64,000 nt of DNA from Aureimonas sp. SK2 (GTDB taxonomy: Bacteria > Pseudomonadota > Alphaproteobacteria > Rhizobiales > Rhizobiaceae): positions 1 through 64,000 of the forward strand of contig NZ_JAPZDS010000010.1 of the NCBI RefSeq assembly GCF_029813115.1, written 5' to 3'. The notes beneath the pieces are model-generated. The model had not been told where the DNA came from and searched no databases. It saw nothing but the letters and a program-made list of their open reading frames with translations. Positions 8,593-14,968 of the stretch are shown here, piece after piece (position 1 is the first letter of the stretch; every line of letters begins with the position of its first letter). The position numbers and the translations under genes are program-made.

Positions 8593-11129
8593 CAGAAGGC
8601 CTTCGACATGGAGACCGAGAAGGTGCGGCCTCGGCCGCGATAGTCGAAAATCGCCTCGCTCGCGAGCGCGCCGTAGAGGTTGGCAGCGCGCTGACCCCAG
8701 ACGGTCGTGTAGTCCTTATCGAAGAGGTTCAGCACGCCGAAGTCGACGGTGAGGTCCTGCTCGGCGAAGCGATAGGAGCCGGACAGGTCGAACAGCGTGA
8801 AACCCTCGATCTCGCCGCCGAAGTCGTCGGAAAGGTCGAACGTGTGCTGCCCGTCGAGCCGCACGCTCAACGTCTCGTTGGCCCAGCCGAGATGGCCGCC
8901 GAGTTTGGACACGCTGCTGGTACCGATCGTGTCGCGCAGCCAGTCGCCGTTCCGATCGACTTCGGTGCGAACGAGATGGATATTGGCGCCCGTATCGAAG
9001 CCGTAGGGAAGCTGGACGCCGCCCGCCGCTTCGAAGCCGTAGACACGCTTGTCCTGGTCGCGCACGTCGATCGTCAGGGTCTGGCGATTGATGTCCACTA
9101 TCTTGTCGGACAGGGAGTAGTAGCCAGCGAGTTGAAGGTTCCACAGACCGTCGTCGAAGCGGTAGCCGCCCTCGAACGAGTTCGTCTTCACCTCCTGAAG
9201 CGCGGACGAGGCGACGTCGACACCGTTCAGGAGGACGTAGCGGCTGCCACGCAGCGCGTAGGTGCCGATGCCGTAGTACTTGCCGGGATCGGGGAGCTCG
9301 AACCCCTGCGAGAAATTGGCGTAGATCTGGCTGGCATCGGTCAGGGCGTAGGTCGCGCCCGCGTTGAAGAGCGTCGCGCCGTAATCGATCGAGCCGCCGG
9401 GGATGGCATCGGCCGTGCGGCCGAGTCCAAGCAGGATCTGCGTCTGCTGGGCAGCGCCCACGAAGTCCGACACGTCCGTGTGGACATACTGGTAGCGTAC
9501 CCCCCCGGACAGGGTCAGTCCGTCGGTCGCCTCGAACTTGGCGTCCGCGAAGCTCGCCAGCGTCGAGACCTTGATGTCAGGGTAGAGCCCCGTCACCCCC
9601 AGCGTCTGGAAGCGTAGAGCCCCGCTCTGGGCTGCGATCCGGTTGTCGAAGATCGACTGCGTCGCGGAGAAGTCGTCGACGTCGCCGTCGACACCGTAGG
9701 TGATCGAGAGCCGGTCGAGAGGCTTGGCGACCAGCGCGGCCTTGAAACCGTAGTAGTCCGTGTCCTGCTGGCTGGCGCCGAAGTAGAGCGAGCGTCCCGC
9801 CGTTCCCGGGAAGGGATGAAAGCCGATCTCCTCGTTGCGGAAGAAGGCCTGGAGCAGGAGTTGTTGGCCGAACACGTCCTCGTCGGAATAGCTGGCGTTG
9901 AGAAGCGAGCGCTTCGTCCGAGGGTCGACGTCGGACTGGTAGCCTTCGCGCGTCTCGAACAGGGACGGGTTGCGTAAGGCCGACAGGTTGGGGCCGAAGT
10001 AGAGCCCGATCGGGCTGTCCTGCCGGCTGTCGTAGAACTGCCCCGTCACCTCGAGGCGACGTCCGGAATCGATCTGGTAGCCAAGTGATCCCATGAGATC
10101 GATGCTGGAATTGTAGGCGTAGGAGGTCTGGGTGATGTCGGGAATAAGGAGCATGCCCGACCCGTCGTAATAGGCACCGTCGTCGCGCCCCGCCAGCGAG
10201 ATCCGCGCATCCCACGTCTCGTCCTTCCAGGTGAGGGCCGCCCCGCCCTTGAGGTCGCGGTCGCGGCCCGACTGGAAGCCGGTCTCGATACCGCCCATCA
10301 CCTCGCCGTGCAGGCCTGCCTCGGCGTTCTCGGCCGTCTTGGTGATGATGTTGATGATGCCGCCGGTAGCGTTGCCGCCGTAGATGGCGGTTGCGCCCGA
10401 CAGGACCTCGACGCGCTCGATGTTGAAGGGGTCGATCGAATCGAACTGGCGCGACAGGCCGCGTGCGGAGTTGAGCGAGATGCCATCGATCAGGACGAGG
10501 GCCGTGCGGCCCCGCAGGTTCTGGCCGAAGGCGGTGCGGGCGCCGCGGCTCGCCGCATCGAAGCTCGGGATGCGCTGGCCGAGGATCGTCTGGAGCGACT
10601 GCCCGGCCCGCGCCTGGGCTTGTATTGCCTCGCCCTCGACGACATAGATGGTGCGGGCTGTCTCGGAAATCTGCTGGGGGGAGCGGGAGGCCGTCACCAC
10701 CACCGTGTCGAGCGTGACACCATCGGACGGCGCACCGGCACCGATGGGAAGAGCGGCGTCCTGCGCGCCACCCTCGACCGCCGCAGCGCCTTCCCGCCGC
10801 ACGGTGACCGTTCCGTCGGCCGCGAAGACCGTCTCCAGATCGGTCCCCGCAAGGAGCCTGTTCATGGCGTCAACCGGCGTGAACGAGCCGCGCAGCGCTG
10901 GGCTGCGCCGTCCCTCGGTCAGATCGGAAGGAAAAATGATGCGAAGACCCGATCGCTCGGCGGCTTGCGTCAGGGCCCGCCCGAGCGGCTGTGCGGGGAG
11001 ATCGTAGGAGACGGACGCGTCCTGGGCATGCGTCGCCGCTATGCCCAGGACGATCGCGCCGATCGAGGCGCCCGACAGCAAGAGCATGGCATGCCAAGCT
11101 CCACGGATTGATTCCCTGCGTTCGACCAC
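8592..11129 (-). CDS. TonB-dependent siderophore receptor with N-terminal STN signalling domain
   Basis: An 845-residue outer-membrane receptor. After a signal peptide (cleaved near ATHAQDA) comes a secretin/TonB short N-terminal domain (about residues 38-105, VSYDLPAQPLGRALTQAAE). This domain in FecA/FpvA/FoxA-type receptors signals to a FecR protein. A TonB-box-like DTVVVTASRS segment precedes the plug (TIYVVEGE, FGQNLRGRTALVLIDGISLN), then the 22-strand barrel ending in an aromatic residue (SMSKAF). FecI and FecR genes lie upstream on the same strand and an MFS importer downstream. Together they form a cell-surface signalling siderophore system. The ligand is probably a hydroxamate or citrate-type siderophore, but that is not shown by sequence. 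Confidence 0.9.
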   Translation of the reverse strand: MVERRESIRGAWHAMLLLSGASIGAIVLGIAATHAQDASVSYDLPAQPLGRALTQAAERSGLRIIFPSDLTEGRRSPALRGSFTPVDAMNRLLAGTDLETVFAADGTVTVRREGAAAVEGGAQDAALPIGAGAPSDGVTLDTVVVTASRSPQQISETARTIYVVEGEAIQAQARAGQSLQTILGQRIPSFDAASRGARTAFGQNLRGRTALVLIDGISLNSARGLSRQFDSIDPFNIERVEVLSGATAIYGGNATGGIINIITKTAENAEAGLHGEVMGGIETGFQSGRDRDLKGGAALTWKDETWDARISLAGRDDGAYYDGSGMLLIPDITQTSYAYNSSIDLMGSLGYQIDSGRRLEVTGQFYDSRQDSPIGLYFGPNLSALRNPSLFETREGYQSDVDPRTKRSLLNASYSDEDVFGQQLLLQAFFRNEEIGFHPFPGTAGRSLYFGASQQDTDYYGFKAALVAKPLDRLSITYGVDGDVDDFSATQSIFDNRIAAQSGALRFQTLGVTGLYPDIKVSTLASFADAKFEATDGLTLSGGVRYQYVHTDVSDFVGAAQQTQILLGLGRTADAIPGGSIDYGATLFNAGATYALTDASQIYANFSQGFELPDPGKYYGIGTYALRGSRYVLLNGVDVASSALQEVKTNSFEGGYRFDDGLWNLQLAGYYSLSDKIVDINRQTLTIDVRDQDKRVYGFEAAGGVQLPYGFDTGANIHLVRTEVDRNGDWLRDTIGTSSVSKLGGHLGWANETLSVRLDGQHTFDLSDDFGGEIEGFTLFDLSGSYRFAEQDLTVDFGVLNLFDKDYTTVWGQRAANLYGALASEAIFDYRGRGRTFSVSMSKAF

Positions 11130-11244
11130 GCTCGATACCCCTCGTCAGATATGTCCCCGCGAGCGCGATCCCCATCGCCGCCCGCCTGTATGGAAGACGA
11201 CGGGGGACGCGCGATCTTGCAGCCGCAGCGGAGATTTTTTGCGA

Positions 11245-12183
11245 TCAGCGGATGAGGGTGACGAAGGGCAGGCGGTGGACGCGGACCGGCAGCGTCGCCT
11301 CGATGGCGGACAGGACGCTCTCCGGGTCGTCGAGGCGGAAGCTGCCGGTGACGGCCAGGGCTTCGAGCCGGGGATCGAGGACGAGGATGGGCTCCGATCG
11401 ATAGCGGCCGAGTTCCGCCACGACATCGCCCAAGGGCCGGGCGTCGAACCGGAGCCGCCCCCGGCGCCAAGCCGTCTCGGCATCGACGTCGAGAGGCGCG
11501 ACCGGCGCGTTGGAAGCACCGATCCGTGCGCCCTGCCCGGCGGCGAGTTCGAAGGAGCCCGACCGGTCTCCCCCCACCCGCACGCGCCCTTCCAACACGC
11601 TGATCGTATCGACCTCGGAGCCGAGGTTCACGTCGAACACCGTGCCGATCGCCTGGATGCGGCCGCGGGCCGTTTCCACCACGAACGGGCGAGCGACATC
11701 CTTCGCCACCATGAAAGTAGCCTGACCCGCGTCCAGATGAATGAGCCGAAGGGGACCGGAGAAGGACGGACGCATGCGGGTGGCGGCGTTCATGTCGACC
11801 GTGGAGCCATCCTCGAGCATGAGTGTCCGGCGCTCCGCGATCGCGGTCGCGATCCCGCTCCCGCCTGTGCGACGGAGGTCGTAGACGCTTCCCGCCAGGA
11901 CGAGCAGGCCGGCGCCGGCGCCCAGAACTGCCCGTCTTGAACGCCGCTTCCGGCCGCTCCGCTCGGCGTCGCCCGCAAGACCCAGCAGGCCCCACAAGCG
12001 CTCCGCTTCCCGCGCCGCGCTTTCGTGATCCGGGCTGCGCAGGCGCCAGACGGCGAAGGCATCGTGATCGGCGAGACCGGCCTCCCCAGACCGAAGCCTG
12101 ACGATCCAGGCGATCGCTTCGTCGCTCAGCTCGTGTTGCGCGTCTCGGTGGTCTTGCAAGTTCGCTGCACCTTCGCTCGTCAT
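11245..12183 (-). CDS. fecR: FecR-family anti-sigma/sigma-regulator protein
   Basis: About 312 residues from the ATG at 12183; a start at 12204 would add seven. The N-terminal FecR-associated domain reads SDEAIAWIVRLRSGE and has the expected conserved tryptophans. It is followed by one transmembrane helix (RAVLGAGAGLLVLAGSVY) and a periplasmic FecR domain (RRTLMLEDGSTVDMNAAT). FecR proteins hold a FecI-type sigma factor in check until the cognate receptor's STN domain signals loaded ligand. It sits between fecI (89 bp upstream) and the receptor (115 bp downstream), all on the minus strand, so the partners are clear from position. Confidence 0.9.
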   Translation of the reverse strand: MTSEGAANLQDHRDAQHELSDEAIAWIVRLRSGEAGLADHDAFAVWRLRSPDHESAAREAERLWGLLGLAGDAERSGRKRRSRRAVLGAGAGLLVLAGSVYDLRRTGGSGIATAIAERRTLMLEDGSTVDMNAATRMRPSFSGPLRLIHLDAGQATFMVAKDVARPFVVETARGRIQAIGTVFDVNLGSEVDTISVLEGRVRVGGDRSGSFELAAGQGARIGASNAPVAPLDVDAETAWRRGRLRFDARPLGDVVAELGRYRSEPILVLDPRLEALAVTGSFRLDDPESVLSAIEATLPVRVHRLPFVTLIR

Positions 12184-12272
12184 CCGTTCGTCTTCGCTCC
12201 ACACGCAAGACAGTTCGAGGCTGTCCCTCCCCTATGACGGCCTGACGCGAGCGAACTTGCAGTTCGCCCGGC

Positions 12273-12863
12273 TCAGCGGTCGCGGGGAAGATGGTCGCGG
12301 CAATGGCGCAGCGCCTGCACCAGATACTTGGCCACCATGCTGGACGACACGCCGAGCCGATCAGCGATCTCGGCATGGGTGAGTTGGTCGCAACGCGCCA
12401 TCAGGAGGGCCTGGCGCGGCTTTGGCGGGAGTAGCGCCAAGGCGCGAACCAGGGCCCGCAACTCGTCGCGGTCGATCGCATGCGCCTCGGGTGACGGTGC
12501 CGGGTCGGCGAAGGTCGCAAGAACGGCTTCGGACAGAGGCACCGCCGCGCGCCGGCCTTCGCGACGAATGAGGTCGATCGCGATGTTTCCGGCGATCCGC
12601 AGGAGATAGGCGTGCCGATCGAGAATCGCGGGCGTCGTCTCCGATGGGCTGGCGATACGCAGCCATGTCTCCTGAACGGCCTCCTCCGCGATGTCGACCG
12701 AGCCGGTCCGACATCGAAGGATCGAGAGCAGCGAGCGCCACTCCCTTAGGTAGATGCCGGCAAGATCATCGGCCTTCGAAGAGGCAGCCACCACGTTCCG
12801 ACAGCCCTTCCGGATACCTCGGGTCCGGTCGTGCCTACCGCAAAACATGACAATAGTCGTCAT
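12273..12863 (-). CDS. fecI: ECF sigma factor, FecI-like
   Basis: An extracytoplasmic-function sigma factor of the FecI group. Region 2 includes DIAEEAVQETWLRIAS; region 4 includes LPPKPRQALLMARCDQLTHAEIADRLGVSSSMVAKYL, split here as ALLMARCDQLTH and AEIADRLGVSSSMVAKYL. It would direct polymerase to the receptor/MFS genes. The start is uncertain: ATGs at 12863 and 12848 both sit on a palindrome that could be an iron-regulator box, and GTG 12794 would begin closer to family homology (VVAASSKADDLAGIYL). The longer 12959 frame is rejected because it reads through an IS3 remnant. Confidence 0.85.
   Translation of the reverse strand: MTTIVMFCGRHDRTRGIRKGCRNVVAASSKADDLAGIYLREWRSLLSILRCRTGSVDIAEEAVQETWLRIASPSETTPAILDRHAYLLRIAGNIAIDLIRREGRRAAVPLSEAVLATFADPAPSPEAHAIDRDELRALVRALALLPPKPRQALLMARCDQLTHAEIADRLGVSSSMVAKYLVQALRHCRDHLPRDR
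12848..12862. promoter_or_regulatory. Candidate iron-responsive operator (TGA-N9-TCA) at fecI
   Basis: The sequence tgacaatagtcgtca matches the TGA-N9-TCA core described for RirA iron-responsive operators in rhizobia. It also extends to an atgac-N7-gtcat palindrome. It lies at the 5' end of fecI, next to an AT-rich patch. Both ATG start candidates of fecI fall on it, which favours a later translation start if the box is real. Confidence 0.45.
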
Positions 12864-12883
12864 ATTTTTACGGTGACGAGCCA

Positions 12884-13088
12884 CCTCCGGTTCTCGGTCT
12901 CCGGATCCTTCGGCCGCTTCACCTGGTCGACCTTCAGACCGCCGAACTCCTTGCGCCACCGACAGTCGGCGACCTCCGTCACGCCGATCGAGCGAACCGC
13001 GTCCGCAACGGACTTCCCTGGCGACACCAGACCGTCAACCTGCCGCAGCGTCGCGGCAATCTGTCCGGGCCTGGGTCGTCTTGCCGTG
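12884..13088 (-). pseudogene. IS3-family transposase OrfA remnant
   Basis: A minus-strand open frame (12860-13117) contains an IS3-type OrfA helix-turn-helix region: ATLRQVDGLVSPGKSVADA, RSIGVTEVADCRWRKEFGGLK, and QVKRPKDPETENRRW. The match begins part-way into the frame and stops after about 70 residues. The start, the leucine-zipper tail and the whole of OrfB are missing. The remnant lies within 25 bp of fecI and may have replaced its original upstream region. Confidence 0.75.
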
Positions 13089-13393
13089 CCCGTCCTCCCA
13101 CAGGCTCCAAAAGCCATACTTCAGGGCGGAGCATTTCGATGGGGGTGGATCATTTGGCTTGCATGGCACACGCCATTCAACTTGCTTCACACGTCAGGCG
13201 AGAATGTAGAAGAGGAATCCTTCAACGTCAGCAAGACCGACGCCAGACGAAACAGCACCCAATCGGGATAAACCGAACATTTCTGATGATTTTCCGGGTC
13301 TGTCGCCCGATATCAACGAGTGTCGGCAATTTCGTAAGGCTCCCGTTATCCCTGCTACTGCACTGTGCCCGGATTGAAACCTGGCCGGATCCG
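13089..13393. other. Non-coding stretch between IS3 remnant and FecR-repeat gene
   Basis: About 300 bp with no recognisable gene. In-frame extension of the downstream gene to 13139 is open but has no family similarity and precedes the signal peptide. The 13260-13350 part is relatively AT-rich and probably holds that gene's promoter. Confidence 0.4.
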
Positions 13394-14923
13394 ATGCACG
13401 CTCGTCTGTTCTTTCTCACCCTTTTGCTGACAGTCCTTTCCCATGCGAATGTGGGATGGGCGCGTGAGTGGCGTGTCGAGCGCGTCAGCGGGACTGCCTG
13501 GACGATCGAAAGCGTCGAGAAACGCAACGTCCTGACGGAGGGCATGATGGTGCCGGAAGGACTGACGATCGCCACCGCCAAATCCGGGCGCGTTCGTCTG
13601 TCGAGCGAGAACAACGTCATGACGCTCGGGCCGGGAAGTGTCGCCGTCGTTCAGCCGAGCGGACGGTCCCGTTCCAAGACCGAAGTGCTCCAGCGCGTCG
13701 GGAGTATCACTTTCGACATTGAGAAGCGATCCGCGCCGCACTTCACCGTGCAGAGGCCGTTCATGGCGGCGGTGGTGAAGGGCACGGCCTTCACCATCAG
13801 CGTCTCGAAGACGGACACGAAGATCGACGTCGACCGGGGGCTCGTTCAGGTGAGCGACCTGAGGACGGGCGAGACGGCAGGGATCGGCGCAGGCCAGCGC
13901 GCCAGCGTGTCGGCCAATGCGTCGGGCCTCAGCACGGCGGGGATCAATGCGCCGCAGGTGGCGCCGGGCAAGCCGTCCGCCCCGAGTGTCGCGCCCGTCG
14001 GACAGACGCTGAGCGCCGCCCGCGAGGCGCACGCGGCGGAGGCGGCGCGCTCTGCGGCCGCATCTGTCGGCGGCCCCGCTGGGGCGGCGCCCTCGCGCTC
14101 GCCCGACGCATCGGACTTCGGCGGATTCGGTGGCGACAACTCCGACGGGCGTGACCGTTCGGGGGTCGGCAGCAGCGTCTCGGAAACCGCGGCGACCGGA
14201 CAGGGCACGCAGGATCGAACGGAGAAACGCAACGATCGGGGTGATGGCCTCGGTGAACCGGGCGGCGGCGCTGTCGAGAACCACGACACGACGGGAAGTG
14301 ATGCGACCGGCGGTCGTCGCGGCAACGGCAGCCCGAGCGGAACGGACGGCGGTGGGAGCGTCGTCGGTAACGTCGGAAACACGATCGGCGGCATCGGGAA
14401 CACCGGCGGCAAGGCGGGTCCCGGCAGCGCCGACAGCGGCGGGAATGTCGTCGACACCATCGGAAACACGATCGGCGGTATTGGGAACACACTTGGCGGC
14501 ATTGGAAACACCATCGGCGGTGTCAGCCCGAACGGCACCAATGGTGGTGGGGGCGTCGTCGGCAACATTGGAAACACCATCGGCAGCATCGGGAACACCA
14601 TCGGCGGCATCGGCAACACGATCGGCAATGCGAGCCCCAGCGGCACCGATGGCGGTGGCGGTGTCGTCGGCCACGTAGGAAACACCATCGGCAGCATCGG
14701 GAACACCATCGGCGGCATCGGCAACACGATCAGCAATGCGAGCCCCAGCGGCACCGATGGCGGTGGCGGTGTCGTCGGCAACGTGGGAAACACCATCGGC
14801 AGCATCGGGAACACCATCGGCGGCATCGGCAACAGCATCGGAAATGGCAGCTCAGGCGGCGGCTTCGGGGGCCTTGGCGGCTTCGGTAACAGCATGAATG
14901 GCATGGGCGGGTCCGGCGAGTAG
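13394..14923 (+). CDS. Secreted FecR-domain protein with Gly/Asn-rich tandem repeats
   Basis: A 509-residue exported protein. The ATG at 13394 opens a signal peptide (MHARLFFLTLLLTVLSHA, cleavage near GWA). Residues about 25-180 form a stand-alone FecR domain (SGTAWTIES, TAKSGRVRLSSENNVMTLGPGS, VVKGTAFTISVS). A low-complexity Ala/Ser/Pro linker follows. The C-terminal third consists of repeats of GNTIG/GIGNT blocks arranged in 36-residue units (108 bp at DNA level). It ends GLGGFGNSMNGMGGSGE. FecR domains without a membrane anchor or sigma partner are seen in surface or adhesin-like proteins. The next gene, a CHASE2 cyclase/phosphodiesterase, is 45 bp downstream on the same strand. Confidence 0.8.
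   Translation: MHARLFFLTLLLTVLSHANVGWAREWRVERVSGTAWTIESVEKRNVLTEGMMVPEGLTIATAKSGRVRLSSENNVMTLGPGSVAVVQPSGRSRSKTEVLQRVGSITFDIEKRSAPHFTVQRPFMAAVVKGTAFTISVSKTDTKIDVDRGLVQVSDLRTGETAGIGAGQRASVSANASGLSTAGINAPQVAPGKPSAPSVAPVGQTLSAAREAHAAEAARSAAASVGGPAGAAPSRSPDASDFGGFGGDNSDGRDRSGVGSSVSETAATGQGTQDRTEKRNDRGDGLGEPGGGAVENHDTTGSDATGGRRGNGSPSGTDGGGSVVGNVGNTIGGIGNTGGKAGPGSADSGGNVVDTIGNTIGGIGNTLGGIGNTIGGVSPNGTNGGGGVVGNIGNTIGSIGNTIGGIGNTIGNASPSGTDGGGGVVGHVGNTIGSIGNTIGGIGNTISNASPSGTDGGGGVVGNVGNTIGSIGNTIGGIGNSIGNGSSGGGFGGLGGFGNSMNGMGGSGE
14525..14848 (+). repeat. Three 108-bp tandem repeats in the FecR-domain gene
   Basis: Units beginning at 14525, 14633 and 14741 share the order S-P-x-G-T-x-G-G-G-G-V-V-G followed by three GNTIG/GIGNT blocks. 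The second and third are almost identical at DNA level, the first slightly diverged. Looser related blocks extend upstream to about 14330. Unit number is likely to vary between strains. Confidence 0.85.
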
Positions 14924-14968
14924 CTGGGCGGCTGCGTCCTGACCAAGCCCACGGGGAGCCCGTCCACG

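Noticed and set aside
12864-12959. Longer FecI start at 12959
   Set aside because: Those residues are read from an IS3 OrfA remnant in another frame and do not resemble any sigma factor N-terminus.
13139-13393. N-terminal extension of the FecR-repeat protein by 85 residues
   Set aside because: The extension is open but lacks family similarity and would bury a clear signal peptide that starts at ATG 13394.
14330-14900. Possible CRISPR-like or tandem non-coding array
   Set aside because: The repeats are directly adjacent, 108 bp long and keep an open reading frame in step with protein repeats, so they are coding repeats.
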